From: Dermatemys mawii
Lineage: Eukaryota > Chordata > Testudines > Dermatemydidae
Direction of reading: 5' to 3'
Length of the DNA: 64,000 nt
Assembly (NCBI GenBank): GCA_007922305.1
Contig: ML677334.1
Location: 55,726,720-55,790,719, forward strand
Part shown: positions 1 to 11,905 of the stretch, one piece after another
Layout of the letters: every line of letters starts with the position of its first letter
Position numbering within the stretch: the stretch's first letter is position 1
The notes under the pieces: generated by a model
Told to the model about the DNA's origin: nothing
The model's input: only the letters and a program-made list of their open reading frames with translations
Database searches by the model: none
Translations under genes and position numbers: made by a program

Positions 1-1120
1 TACTTTAAAATAAGGCAAAATCCTTGCATCAGTACAGCTCTAGTCTCTGATTTTAAGACAGTACTTACATCACATCCTGTTGATTTTCAAAAGGCAGCTA
101 AGCTGACCAAGACAATTAGATTGTACATACAATAATACAGTGAATAAATTGGCATTAAATACTTTCTAAATCATTACAGATTGATCCAGTGGTTTCTTAA
201 GGCTAATAAATGTGTTCAAGAAGCATTCTACTTTAACTGTATTCCAGAGATATAAAACGTAGTCAATTCAGTGTTCATGGAAGTTTCGTCGGCACATATT
301 AAATTGAACTCAAGATTTTACAGAAACTATGTTCATAAAACAAAAAAGCTAAGATGGTTTAAAATTAATACATCATAAATAAAACATTCATTGCAGCATA
401 TATTAAATGACAGGTCTCAAAAACTCTGCTTCCATGAAGTCATTCAGAAAGCTGCAAGAACACATGTGATTCATTAAATCCACTGACGTGTACTAGCTCT
501 TCCTGGTATTATTCATAATTGAAACATTTCAGTTTTAGTTAACAGAAGAGAGAAAACTAATTTAAAAGTAAAACAAGGAAATTAGTTCTGTGTTTCTGGA
601 TTACAACCCCACAGTGCCTCCAACTAGCCATATTTAGCCTCAGGGGAGTTAATTAGAAAAAATAGGCAATTTAGCCCATTTGAACAGGAAATCTTTTAAA
701 GGCACAGACCTCTTTAATACTTATTTCCATCACTGCATCAACTGAATCTCATACAGAAATGTAGCAACAATGTTTCAGTTTAGTCATTTATATTCTGAAT
801 ATTCAATTTGATAATTCTGTTTTCTATTTCCAGATGGTAGGTATGCTGAAGTTTATGGTCTGATCTTAGCCCTTTGAAGTTAATGGCCACACTCCCCACC
901 CCTGCACTTCAACAGGCTTTGGATCAGGTCCTTACTCAGTGAAATACAGTGCAGAAGGCACAAGTGATCAAGTTTTGTGTAGGGTATGGTGGGGAGACTG
1001 GCAAATAATGGAATAGAGGTTGCAGTCTCTCCTATGCAGTGGTGCCATCCCATCCATGCTCCAACCTCAAGCTCTCTGCATAGCTCCATCTTTGCATAGG
1101 GCCTCACATTGTCACATTAC
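1..1120. other. AT-rich intronic DNA, no gene seen
   Basis: No coding exon was recognised. Around 840-960 there is a fragment resembling the dispersed 'tgaagttaatgg' repeat that recurs elsewhere in the window (14490, 19615, 60000). On the gene model this is CHST9 intron 2 or 3. Confidence 0.5.
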
Positions 1121-1816
1121 TCAGGGCCAGGGCCGGGGCTGGCTCAAGGTTTTTTGCCGCCCCAAGCAAAAATTTTTTTGGCTGCCCCCCAACCCCAGCC
1201 CTGGGCTCTCACCTCCCCGCCCCCCACCAAAGCCCTCCCCCACCCACACCCCTGCCACCCCAGCCCTAGGCTCCCTCACACCAGTGCTGACTCCATCCAC
1301 TCCCCCCTCACCTCCAGCTGGTCTGGCACTGGCAGGGTCAGGGTAAGCAGTAGGGCTCCCGAGCTGCACCTCAGCCCAGGGATTCTTCAGCTGGGGCTCC
1401 CGCCTCCAGGACCAGCGGGGACCCAGGAGGGCAGAGCCGGGGGGGCCGCCCCAGAGGGGCCTGAGGAGCCGGGGCAGGGCAGCCCCAAAGGGAACAGAGC
1501 TTCAGCGAGCGGGACATGGGCCCCGTATGGCAGCGCCCCACCCTCTATGGCCCTGCTGCTGCTTCTGGCCACCCTGCCACAGCCCCTGGGTGGCTTGGGC
1601 TCCCTCGCTCAGCCCCGGCTGCAGCGCTGGGGGGCTGTCGCCCTGTGGCACCTGCAGGCAGCTTCATGTGGCCCATGGGGCGGCCCCCAGCCCGAGTGTT
1701 CCCCACTTGGAGCCTGCCCAGCCCATCCACAAGGTATGAGCACTGCTCCCCCATGGCTGGCGGCATGAACCACAGCGGCCCAAGGGTGCCCCCCGCGCAT
1801 GACGCGCTGCTGCTGC
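1121..1816. repeat. GC-rich interspersed repeat, hAT-like left end
   Basis: An abrupt GC-rich block lies in AT-rich DNA. It starts with cagggccagggc followed by a 'ttttttgccgccccaagc' stretch. The same head (cagggccggct, then ttttgccgc) recurs at 1817 in the same orientation, so this is a repeat family and not a gene. Long open frames here on both strands are products of base composition. The CAGGGCC start suggests a non-autonomous hAT transposon, but no matching right end or target duplication was found for this copy. Confidence 0.45.
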
Positions 1817-1941
1817 CAGGGCCGGCTCTAGGCTTTTGCCGCTCGAAGGAAAAAAAGAAAAAAAAGATGGCCAGAATGGCGCCCCTGAAAATGTGCTGCT
1901 CCAAACACATGCTTGCTTTGCTGGTACCTAGAGCAGTCCTG
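1817..1941. mobile_element. Very short non-autonomous hAT-like element
   Basis: A 125-bp block is bounded by inverted ends: cagggccggctctagg at 1817 and cctagagcagtcctg ending at 1941, matching with a few differences. The interior is a poly-purine run. No convincing 8-bp duplication flanks it, so it could be the right part of the preceding repeat. Confidence 0.4.
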
Positions 1942-1944
1942 GTG

Positions 1945-2065
1945 TGGGCCCTGTACAACAGGCTGAACTCCACCCTTAAGGAATTTGAACCTCCATTTCC
2001 CCATCTACAAAACTAGGTTAAGACATATCCACCTTTGTAAAGAGTTTTGTGATCTCATTAATTAT
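1945..2065 (-). repeat. MIR-like SINE fragment
   Basis: The plus strand reads like the reverse complement of a MIR core SINE: a 'catttccccatctacaaaac' stretch followed by ttgtaaagagttttgtgatct. It is old and diverged. MIR elements are shared by all amniotes. Confidence 0.5.
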
Positions 2066-3455
2066 CTGTACAAGGACAAAATATTAATTTAAATCACACA
2101 CTCTTCTATCGCACACAGGAAAATCATAGGCAGACATGTCACATTCTGCTAATGTTGAGTCCCTTGAGGTCTCCTCAGAGGAAATCTGTTCCACACTGAT
2201 CTGTTCCACCCCTGACTTGATCTTGGAGGGACTATAGTTTTGGGTAAAATACAACTTATCTGCTAAGCATGCTTATAGAAATTATTGAAGTTGTAACAGC
2301 AAGCAGAAGAATCAAAATACATGTATTATAAATAGGCTTGGCTATAGCTCTTAAGTATTAAGTGTTAAAGGCTTAGAGTGAGGTTTAGTAGAAGTTGGCT
2401 TCTGGCATAAGTTAGTATGAGTATTATGTGCTTGACCGAAGGTTATGAAATGATACATGCTTGGTCTAAGGCTATAAAATTAGCAATATGTATCTTGTTA
2501 CTGTTTGGCAATGCATGATAAACATGTAATCCACAGACAGATAGATGGTAGCATTTTAACAGAGCTAACTGCGCTGATGTATCAAAAATATTGGGAAAGG
2601 GACTGACACAAATGCTTGGATTAGCTGTTAGAATTGTAATGACAGTCAACCAAAATACCACATACAGATAACCAGAATCCTAAAATTGGTCTTCTGGAAT
2701 ACCAGTTATGAATAAGGGGTTGAAACATGATCAGATACAGTCCTCCTAGAAGTATATGGGTGGCCTGAAAAAAAGGGGTAGAAAAGGGTTAACCCATCCC
2801 TAGCTGAGACATTGCGGTGATAAGAAAGTGGAAACCTGGACTATCACCTCGTTTTAGGATGCTCTCCTCTGATTTTGTTTCCATCTTTTGCTGCACTGGC
2901 TTCCATCAGGTTATGAGTATGGACAATGCAATGCTGGGAGCTAAGGGGTGCTTTACTATACTTATATGTTCCTGTACTTATCTTGCTTTTCTATAATTTT
3001 TGTACCTAAATACTAAATAAAATCTTCACGTCCCTACATGTGTTTCTCCAGTCCCATAGTAATATCATGCATAGCCTCAAGAGTAAAGAACCTGTCACTA
3101 GTGCACTTTGCACCCTAAATTAGTCTCAGGGTACAACTTTATAACACCAAACACACAAGTTGACCATTATAATGGGTTGCAATTAGTGTATTTTTTAAAC
3201 ATAGCTGTGAATCAGGTGGGTTATATCTTTCTTCTGATCTAAGACTAATAAACTTATCAGGGATATATGTACCACATCAAGTTCCTCACATAGGTTCCAT
3301 ATTCAGTAAAAATCTGATGTTACTTCTACGTCGTTTTTCCTGCATCCCTTAATATTTTGGTGCTTGCATAGCCAGGCACAGAGGCTGGAGGTGACTTTTC
3401 CACCTGCTCCTTAAAGAAAGCACTTTACCTAAAAGTGAGTCAGAAATAATTTACA
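2066..3455. other. Intronic DNA; possible decayed LTR
   Basis: No gene seen. The stretch from about 2330 to 3030 ends with an AATAAA-type signal (ctaaataaaatcttc) followed by a pyrimidine-rich tail, which is how the right half of an old retroviral LTR can look. No matching ends or target duplications were found, so this is only a possibility. Confidence 0.25.
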
Positions 3456-3826
3456 GGTTTCAGAGTGGTAGCCATGTTAGTCTGTATCAGCAAAAAGAAT
3501 GAAGAGTACTTGTGGCACTTTAGAGCAGGGGTCTTCAAACTTTTTTCCCCGCGGCCCCTTGCTGCAGAGGAAAAAATCTGGCGGCCCCCCTGGGGTGGGT
3601 ATGTCCGCCGAAATGCCGCCGCAAAAAGCGGACGTTTCTGGCTGCGGCAGCATTTTGGCGGTCTAAAAATAGCCTGCCTGGGAGTTCGGCGGTCTCCTGG
3701 GTGGTCTCGGTGTCACCGCCGGGGTCTCGCGCACCTCTGGGGGTGCACACACCCCAGTTTGAAGACTACTGCTTTAGAGACTAACACATTTATTTGGGTA
3801 TAATGGGCTGGAATCCACTTCATCAG
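3456..3826 (-). mobile_element. Penelope-like element 3' terminus, interrupted by a hAT
   Basis: The outer sequence (3456-3525 and 3772-3826) is the terminal repeat common in turtles: ggtagccatgttagtctgta, then tgtggcac...agactaac, then a 'cacttcatcag' tail. The same motif ends the GIY-YIG-bearing Penelope copy at 24103, which links it to Penelope-like elements. In this orientation it is the reverse complement of the element's 3' end. The element is 5'-truncated and is split by the hAT at 3526-3771. Confidence 0.7.
3526..3771. mobile_element. Non-autonomous hAT transposon (246 bp)
   Basis: Terminal inverted repeats caggggtcttcaaac and gtttgaagactactg bound a GC-rich 246-bp element. It is flanked by a perfect 8-bp target duplication, ctttagag, at 3518-3525 and 3772-3779, diagnostic of the hAT superfamily. 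It sits inside the Penelope terminus, so it inserted later. A second copy of the same family is at 37487-37725. It has no transposase and depends on a source elsewhere. Confidence 0.9.
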
Positions 3827-6339
3827 TGCTTATGCTGTTTTTCCTCAGAGGTAGCTTTTAAAACAACACTGACAATCATTGAAATGGGTTTCAATTACTG
3901 ATTTTGGAAAATGTAAATAAAAATATATTAAACTCTAGAGTGTTTATAATTAATTCGCCACCAAATCTTGAACAAAAAAAGTTTTGATTACTACTATCCA
4001 CATTCTAGAGAATGAGCCATTGCATAAAACAAAAATAGCCAACATATAATCATGTCAATATTTAAATAATTATTGTAATAAGAATCTGAAACTCTCCTGA
4101 AAGAGCTGACTGACAATAAATGGTAATGTATTTATTTAATAAATTATTTTGTTGCAGAAGAGGTGAGTCACAAATAAACATTGAGATAGAGGGGAAAAAC
4201 CCTTTACTCTTATATTGGGTATATCAACAAACAAGCATTTTGATTCTTATCACAAAGTTGACTTTGTTTAGTTTCACATTTTCTAACTTTAAACAGTGAT
4301 GATTCGTTGTCCTAGCTTGGGGGGAAATTGTTAAAAGGTAAAAGATAAATGTTATTACTGCAGCAGACCAGCAAGGGGAGTAGTTACACTTTGAAAAGTT
4401 TCTATCTTCAGCAAGAGTAAATTATACAGAAATGTAGAAACATAAAAATATTGATGCTGGGTGTACATAATAGAAAACAAAAACAGTTATTTAAATGGGA
4501 AGAATTAGAAATGTTGAGCCTTTAAAGATTACTTTGTACCTGAATGAAAGATGAAGCAACCACACACTCTCTCTAGGACCAGCTCATCAAATCATCCTAC
4601 TGGAAATCCTATGGTACTAAGAAAATGAGATAGAGAAGTATGACCAAGGTTCTTATTTTTCCTTTAAACAGCAACAATCAAATCTCCATCGAAGGGAGGT
4701 AAACTCTGTACTTTCCCAAGTAAATAAATATCTGAACAGGTGCTGCCGATAAGTAGACTGTGTATGAAATTCATAAGCCTGTCTGAATCCCAACAACTAC
4801 TAAGGATAGCAGAGGGTATGATTTTTGAAAACAGGGAATGAGATTTTTGCATTCAGGTTTCCTGGTTAAGGGCAGGTAAGTCGGCACTTTCTTAGAAGAC
4901 AGTCCTTGACAATTACCAGCTAATAGTCTTTTCAGCAGTTTGGTCTCCTATAATACTGTAGAACTTTTTTTTTTTTACATAAGTGTAGGAGATGTGGTGG
5001 AGCATGGAATGCATTTAGCTTCCATGTATACTGTCACATGAGAGTGAGGCACGAAGTCTAGTATTTTGTCAGCATGTGGCCTAACCCACAGCCACATATA
5101 CAGCATTACCCTTGGGCAATGACACTTCCCAACCTCAACCCAACCATACCAGCATTAGAGACAGATGGGCCTCTGATCTGGGAAGGGGCCTCCGTTTGGG
5201 GAAGGGAAGCAGAAGAGTTGCTCTCAAGAGAAGAAAAGCTTCAGGCTGTGTAGGTTCACTGAATGCACTGAATATAGCACTTAGTACTCACAAATTATAA
5301 CCTTTAATATCACACAGCTCTACAGCTTCTTTATAAAAAGCATAAGCCTTCCCCCCCAAAAATGTTTCACTGCTATATTAAAATGATTACTTCAGTCTAC
5401 GTATGTGGCCAGAGTGGGGAATCAGCCTCGACAGCCTGTCTATGCTTAAATATTGGGCTTTCTTGTGCTAATATAACCAACTGATGTTGCCTGCTATTAT
5501 GAGCATTATTCTGGGGTTGATATTTGAAAGAGCATCAGAAATTAACTCAATAACAATAAACGAGAACTAAAATATCCAAATAAAAGTACTCAGAAGGAAT
5601 AAAAACTTTCTTCTAAGAGTCCATCTCATCACTAGCATAAATGTTCACGGGCTTTGCAGATAATGTAGGAAATGTAATATTACTGTAACACATGTAACAT
5701 TTGACCTCATGCACTTAATTCTAAGTGGATATTCTTATTAAACTGATCAAAATTCTATTAGTTTTCTTTTCAATGAAGCAGAGTGCATAAATTGCTTTAG
5801 TATAAAAGCAGCTTCCATAGAAGGGAGTCCAAGTTAAGTATTCTTTAACGCATTTAGATTGTGCAGTGGGAGGGTAGCTTTAAAGGTCCATTTTCAGACC
5901 TACCTTTAAGTGCAGTATAACAAGATTGTAGCAGCTATTAAGAGTATTTGAACTCCTGAAATAGGTACCACTACTTGTAACATATATAGCTATTTTCATT
6001 TTTTCCCCAAAAAGTCTACCGTTACTGCATTAAATCTCTCCCCTCCCTCTCTGCACGCACCACCAGCATGCACAATGAAAAAATAAATGTTCTCTGCTCC
6101 TCTCCCTATTACTATAACATTTAGGATATTCCATTGATTTTATTTTCTCTGTCACGCCATAAGAAAGATGATGATTTTCTCTGTAGCAGCGTGTGCAAGA
6201 ATGGTAGGATATTTACAGTACCTCTCCCTCTCTCTCACACACCCACCACACGGATTAAAAAAAAAAATTAATGAATCACCCAAACCATGTTTCTCATTAA
6301 ATTGGTTGAATTTTTGGGTTGCTTTGGTTTCCTTTAGGG
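3827..6339. other. AT-rich intronic DNA, nothing recognised
   Basis: I see only AT-rich sequence with short homopolymers (for example a T run near 4967). No exon with both open frame and splice sites was found. Confidence 0.5.
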
Positions 6340-6939
6340 CATGGGTGGACAAACTACAGCCCGCAGGATGGTCCTGTCTGGCCCCTGAGCTCCCAGCCCC
6401 CTCAGCCCCTCCCATGTTGTCTCAACTCCCCCGGAGCCTCAATGTGCTGTGCCAGCGGTGCTCTGGGCGGTGGGTCTGCACACTCCTCCAGGAGAGCAGG
6501 GCAGCGTATCTGGTTCCAGCCGGGCCTCCAGACATGCTGCTATGAGGGGGCTGAGAGGTTCAATAAGGGGCAGGAAGTCCTGGGGGCCTGTCAGGGGCAG
6601 GGGTGTGGACACAGGTTGGGGCGGTCAGGGGTCAGGGAGTGGGGGGAGGTAGTTAGGGTGGGGGAATCTTGTGAGGGAGCGGTCAGGGGACAAGGAGCAG
6701 GGGGGCTTAGATAGGGGGTAGGATTCCAGGGGGAGTGGTTAGGGGCATGGTGTCTCTGGAGGAGGCAGTCAGGGAACAAGGAGCAGGAGGGGTTGGATGG
6801 ATCGGAGATTCTGAGGGGGGCAGCCGGGGGGCGTGAGAAGGGGACGGTGGAGCCAGGCTGTTTGGGGACATGGGACAGTCCTCCATACATTTTTGCAACC
6901 CCGATGTGGTCCTCAGGCCAAAAAGTTTGCCCACCCCTG
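6340..6939. mobile_element. Non-autonomous hAT transposon (600 bp)
   Basis: Ends catgggtggacaaac and gtttgcccacccctg are inverted repeats. The flanks ctttaggg (6332-6339) and ccttaggg (6940-6947) form an 8-bp duplication with one mismatch. The interior is G-rich with repeated 'gtcaggg' units and no transposase. A right-end fragment of the same family lies at 8094-8277. Confidence 0.85.
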
Positions 6940-6947
6940 CCTTAGGG

Positions 6948-7775
6948 GCTTGAGAGAGACAGAGAGCTGGGTAATAAGGTGCTTATCTCTGATAAGTCGT
7001 TGGCCACCACTGGTTTCTCCTACAGATAACAGATCCAGCACTCAGTCTCACATGCAGGTGTTTTCAGTTTGTGAGAAGCGATGTGATTTCAACAAAGGAA
7101 ACTAATTGTCACACCCATCCTAGACTTTTTATACAGTTTTAAGGAATGAAATCCCCACCATGTCTCTTCCAGATCATTGAAGGAAGCATACTTGTCACTT
7201 TCCAAGAGTTCAGCCTGAGTACATCTTTTAGACTCATCTCTCTGACCACCTGTGAGGAGTCCATATCATCAAAAATTTCCTTCCCATGTTATTTCTAGTG
7301 TCTTTGCGGTGCCCCCATTAAATTCTTCCTATACACCTATATGACTAAAATTATTTTCTTGGGTTCAAAATGCACCTTTGCACCAAATTTCTAACATATA
7401 CAAAACCATAACGAAAATTCACCATAAATCTCCCCAAATACACCAACATTTAATTTATCTCTAATCAGTAGTGTGTCCAAGACTTTGCTAGGGAAGATTA
7501 CTATGCCATAAATCTTGAGTGAGCCTTCCCAAATTGCTCAGATTTCTTTGTTCTATAATTACCTGGCCCAACTCATCTTAGAAAAGTCAAGGGAAATACC
7601 ACCACTGAATGCAACAGAAACCGGATCACACCACTGGTGATCAGTTTGTACAATTTTAACATCACTAATGTAATATTCATGGTTACTGATGAACTTAAAA
7701 AGAGTGTAACATCGCCAATAATCTTTCAATATCTTTGATGGTTGCTCAAGCATCATGCAAAATTGTTTATCTACA
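6948..7775. other. Intronic DNA, nothing recognised
   Basis: AT-rich single-copy-looking sequence without a supported exon or repeat. Confidence 0.45.
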
Positions 7776-8093
7776 TAACATAGAATCACAGAATATCAGG
7801 GTTGGAAGGGACCTCAGGAGGTCATCTAGTCCAACCCCCTGCTCAAAGCAGGACCAATTCCCAACTTCATCATCCCAGCCAGGGCTTTGTCAAGCCTGAC
7901 CTTAAAAACCTCAAGAAAGGAGATTCCACCCCTCCTTAGATAACCCATTCCAGTGCTTCACCACCTTCCTAGTGAAAAAGCTTTTCCTAATATCCAACCT
8001 AAACCTCCGCCTTTGCAACTTGAAACCATTACTCCTTGTTCTGTCATCTGCTACCACTGAGAACAGTCTAGATCCATCCTCTTTGGAATCCCC
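7776..8093 (-). mobile_element. CR1 LINE 3' end, 5'-truncated
   Basis: The reverse complement carries the characteristic CR1 tail. On the plus strand it reads tagaatcacagaatatcagg, then ttggaagggacctcaggagg, then the 'ccaaccccctgctcaaag' stretch. The 3' terminus is at 7776 and the copy is truncated at about 8093, where it abuts a hAT fragment. It contains no complete reading frame. This tail type is one basis for placing the window in a turtle or close relative. Confidence 0.9.
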
Positions 8094-8277
8094 TGGATGG
8101 GGCGATCAGGGGACAAGGAATGGGGTGGGGTTGGGAGTTCTGAGGAGGCGGGAAGCGGGAGGGGGTGGATGAGGGCAGGGCCAGGCTGTTTTGGGAAGCA
8201 CAGCCTTCCCTACCTGGCTCTCCATACAATTTTGAACCCCAATGTGGCCCTCAGGCCAAAATGTTTGCCCACCCCTG
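8094..8277. mobile_element. hAT right-end fragment
   Basis: The last 180 bp match the right half of the 6340-6939 element: the G-rich 'atcaggggacaagga' section, then the ccatacaattttgaaccc section, then gtttgcccacccctg. The left end is missing, replaced by the CR1 tail. Confidence 0.75.
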
Positions 8278-8915
8278 GATTAGATTAACACTTAGTAAAC
8301 ATGGAGTCTGTCTCTACCACAGCTATGGTTGCATTCTGCTTCAGACAATATTGGGATAAGGACCTGTCAAAGATCTGGCTGGGCTTCCCCTGCTGGCAGC
8401 TTACCAAACTGCTGTGAAGAGAGCCAACCACTAGTTTCCCTTGGTGTTTTAAACCCTTCAGACTACGAACAGAGTCCAGTCACATCCCTTGTCTTAGGAG
8501 CCTTAGACTGTCTCAGGGTACAGATCCTCTATCCATGATCCCTTCCAGAGAGCTGGGATCACACAACGCAGCTACCTAACCCGTGAGCTCAAGTGCTGGC
8601 TCCATGGGCTCCCCCATAGCTTAAAGACATCCTTCTCCAGAACTTCTCCCAAACATGTGAACCTTCTAATTTCCCTCTTCAAAGGGCCATTTGGTAGGTG
8701 TAGCAGAACACACTCTTTGCACAGGATTCTAACACAGCATTGGTCTCAAGCATGAGAAACAACAGAGGGTACAGATCATAACAAACAAACATGCTAAACA
8801 CGGTGCTACCCACTCTAGCTCACCCTTTCCTTGGGAGTCAGAACCAGCCTTGGGGGTGGACAATCAGTGAGAATGCCCTGAGTGTCAACTTCTGGCTGTG
8901 CCAGATCACTCAGCT
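8278..8915. other. Intronic DNA, nothing recognised
   Basis: No exon or repeat could be supported in this stretch. Confidence 0.4.
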
Positions 8916-8996
8916 GCCAGTTTGCTTAGGGGGTACTGGGGTGCAGGCCAAAAACATTTTTGTGCTAGGTGGCAAAATACTTAGGTCTGGCCCTGT
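8916..8996. repeat. hAT-like right-end fragment
   Basis: The stretch ends in taggtctggccctg, the reverse complement of a cagggcc-type end as seen at 1817 and near 62783. Only the end region is recognisable. Confidence 0.35.
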
Positions 8997-9264
8997 TTAG
9001 AGTCCTTGGGGGACCACGTGTGCGCAGGTGGGCAGGGTCATTCCCCTCTCCCCTGTACCTCATCTGGTTCTTGTAACAGAGTTCGTCATCTTGAGCTAGT
9101 GAAAAATGGCTGCAGGACCCCCAGGTAAAGCCACTCTTGTCATATGCAGCCTTCCAATCTCCTCTGTCAGGTATAATTATGATTGGCAGGCCAAAAAGAA
9201 TTTGAAGAGCAACTAGCAAAACACTCAAATTAACATCAATATATATTTTTAAGCATATGAGAAA

Positions 9265-10215
9265 TAGGAAACCTGCCAAACAATTGGTGGGGCTGCTGGT
9301 GATCGAGGTGCTATCAGCGTGCTCAAGGAAGACAAAGCTGTTGCGGAGAAGCTAAATGAAGTCTTTTAATCAGTCATTGCTTCACAGGATGTGAGAGAGA
9401 TTCCCACACCAGAGCCATTCTTTTTAGGTGACAAATCTAAGGAACTGGTCCCAGCCTGAAGTGTCAATAGAACAGGTGTTAAAACAAATTGATACATTTA
9501 ACAGTAATAAGTCACCCAAGACCAGATGGTATTCACCCAGGAGTTCCTAAGGAACTCAACTGTGAAATTGCAGAAATACTGTGTTATATAACCTACTGCT
9601 TAAATCAGCCTCTATACCATATGCTTGGAGGATGGCTAATGCAATGCCAGTTTTTAAAAAAGGCTCCAGAGGCGATCCTGGCAATTGTAGGCTGGCAAAC
9701 CCAACTTCAGCACCAGGCAAACTGGTTGAAACTATAGTAAAGAACAGAATTATCAGACATACATGAACACAATCCACTGGGGAAGAGGCAACACAGCTTT
9801 TGTAAAGGGAAATCACATCTCACCAATCTATTAGAATTCGTTGAGGGGGTCAATAAACATGTGGACAAGGGTGATCCAGTGGATATTGTGTTTTTGGACT
9901 TTCAGAAAGCCTTTGACAAGGTCGCTCACCAAAGGCTCATAAGCAAAGTAAGCAGTCAAAGGATAAGAGGGAAAGTTCTTTCATGTATCAGTAACTGGTA
10001 AAAAGAGAGGAAACAAAGGTTAGGAAAAATGGTCAGTTTTCACAGTAGAGAGAGGTAAATAGCAGTATCCTCTAGGGTTCTGTACAGTGCAGTTCAATAT
10101 ACTCATAAATGATCTGGAAAAAGAGGCAGCAAAGTTTGCAGATGATACAAAATTACTCAAGATATTTAAGTCCAAAGCACATTGTGAAGAGTTACAAAGC
10201 GATCTCACAAAACTG
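9265..10215 (+). pseudogene. CR1 LINE reverse-transcriptase fragment, decayed
   Basis: Conceptual translation in shifting frames shows CR1 ORF2 reverse-transcriptase blocks. There is a 'PDGIHPGVPKEL' segment near 9520, a 'VFLDFQKAFDKV' segment near 9890 (the LDFxKAFDxV palm motif with catalytic Asp), and 'FADDTKL' near 10137 (the FADD catalytic box). These are in the expected order and spacing, but stops and frameshifts separate them. Both ends of the LINE are missing. CR1 moves by target-primed reverse transcription; this copy cannot. Confidence 0.85.
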
Positions 10216-10774
10216 CTACCCTTATCTCTCTCTCTCAATTACTAATTTGTTTCTTCCTGCTTTCCGGTAAGTGTTTCTGATTATTATTCACTAGATTTAT
10301 TAGTCTGAATGTTTTCAAGGCAAATCTTATTTTGTTGTTTTCTGCTCTGTCTAATCTCATTAGTTGTCTTTGTATTATTTATCTATTAGTGCTTGAAATG
10401 GAAAAGGGAGTAAACTGTATATTCAGGAACTATATTACGGAAGATGTTAAATAATAAAAATTGTGTGTAACTTGAATGGCTACAGCACCTTTTTGTCCAT
10501 TCCCCCCTCCCATACATCACTATTTATCACTGTTCTTTATTTACAGCCCTTCAACTAATCTAAACTCCATATGTCAGTGTTCCTATCCCAGCCAATATAA
10601 ATTAGTTTTTCAGGTAAGCTTTCATAAGAGAGTATCACACTCTTTACTGAAATCCAAGAATAAACTACAGCATACTCCTGTTTACCTGAAACCTATTAAC
10701 TGAATCCCTTCCTTGTCCCACAGCGTGGGATACATGCCCTCTGCAACATGTATCTCATGCTAGGGGAAAAGAAA
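10216..10774. other. Intronic DNA, nothing recognised
   Basis: AT-rich stretch with no supported gene or repeat. Confidence 0.4.
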
Positions 10775-11170
10775 GGGGTTCAGATAATGCAGAGGTTCAG
10801 ATAACAGAGAAGAGCCTCCAGACCAGGGCTGCAAAAAGGAGGACAAGTCCGAAGCCCCAGGGGGAGGCCATTGTGCTGCTGAATGACTTCTACAACAGTG
10901 CAAGGAGCCTTCTGAAGCCCCACTGACACAGGAGTGGGGAGCAGGGCTGGGATAGCAGAGCTGCATAAGGCACACAGCGCTGCCACAGGGCCAGTGACAC
11001 CTGCAGAGGCAAGGTACAGGAAAGACTGTGTCCCAACAGGGCAGGGCAGAGGTTCCTGGCCAGGACTGCGAGGAGGATGAACCCCTGGCCAGGGGGCAGG
11101 CCACCCTGCTGATAAATGGCTCCTGCCCCCTCCATTATCTGAACTCCCAATTATCCAAAAGTGTAAAGTG
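10775..11170. mobile_element. Non-autonomous DNA transposon, possibly Tigger/mariner-like
   Basis: The left end has two ggttcagataa-type units (10777 and 10794). The right end has the reverse complements (ttatctgaac, then caattatcc), giving inverted subterminal repeats around a GC-rich interior. This resembles ends of pogo/Tigger-type elements, but the exact termini and a TA duplication were not resolved. Confidence 0.45.
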
Positions 11171-11198
11171 CTACATGAAATTGATCTCGCAAGATGTG

Positions 11199-11774
11199 CA
11201 GCCGGGGTGAAAGTAACTGAAGCTTCTTACTAGTATGGGGGCTGGGCTGGGAACAGCTCTGGCCCCCAGAAGGGGTAGGGCCTCGGGCGGAAGGGGTGGG
11301 GCTGGGGGTCAGAGCCAGCCCCAGCCCAGCACAGCCCCCGTACCGGTAAGCTCCCTCACCCCCCGCCGGGGGCTCCAGCGGCAGTTTAAAGGGCCTCAGG
11401 CAGTAGCGGCGACCCAGCCCCGGGCTCTTTAAATAGCTGCCAGAGCCCCGCCGCCACTTCCCTAGGGCTCCGGCAACAGGGTTCCCATCCCCGAAGAGCC
11501 CTGCTGCGGGAGCCCTGGGGATGCTTCAGCGGGGCTCCAGCAGCTATTTAAAGGGCCCAGGGCTGAGCCGCTGCTACCACCCGGGGCCCTTTAAACTGTC
11601 ATCAGAGCCCCGCCACAGCCTCCCCCGGGCTCCCGCAGCAGGGCTCTGGCAGCAATTTAAAGGGCCAGGGGCTCCAGCCGCTGCTGGGAGCCCCAGGCCC
11701 TTTAAATTACGCCTGGGGAAGCCGATCTACCCCGGTACGCTGTACCGAGGCGTACTGGCTCACTTTCACCTCTG
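11199..11774. mobile_element. Non-autonomous hAT-like element with internal repeats
   Basis: The ends cagccggggtgaaagt and cactttcacctctg are inverted repeats, and ggtac-type motifs lie near each end. The GC-rich interior repeats a unit of the form 'ggctccagc..ttaaagggcc' several times (near 11382, 11420, 11545, 11590, 11655, 11695). No matching 8-bp flank was found for this copy. A related element at 62259-62574 does have one, which supports the hAT assignment. Confidence 0.6.
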
Positions 11775-11789
11775 TGTGGAGCACCCATC

Positions 11790-11905
11790 AAAGCACTTCA
11801 GCGCATACCAGAAGTCCCACTGACATCAGCGGGGGAACACATACTGAAAGTTACACATGTGCTTACATGCTCCAGTTCTTAGTACCTGGCAGGATCTAAC
11901 TCATA
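11790..11905. repeat. Dispersed palindromic repeat fragment
   Basis: The fragment contains 'gtcccactgacatcag' followed by acacatgtgcttacatgctc and a 'ggcaggatcta' end. This matches the family of palindromic repeats also seen at 59111-59215. Confidence 0.4.

Noticed and set aside
1109..1768. 219-codon open frame on plus strand
   Set aside because: It lies in a GC-rich repeat with proline/alanine-rich low-complexity translation and overlapping frames on both strands; no domain.
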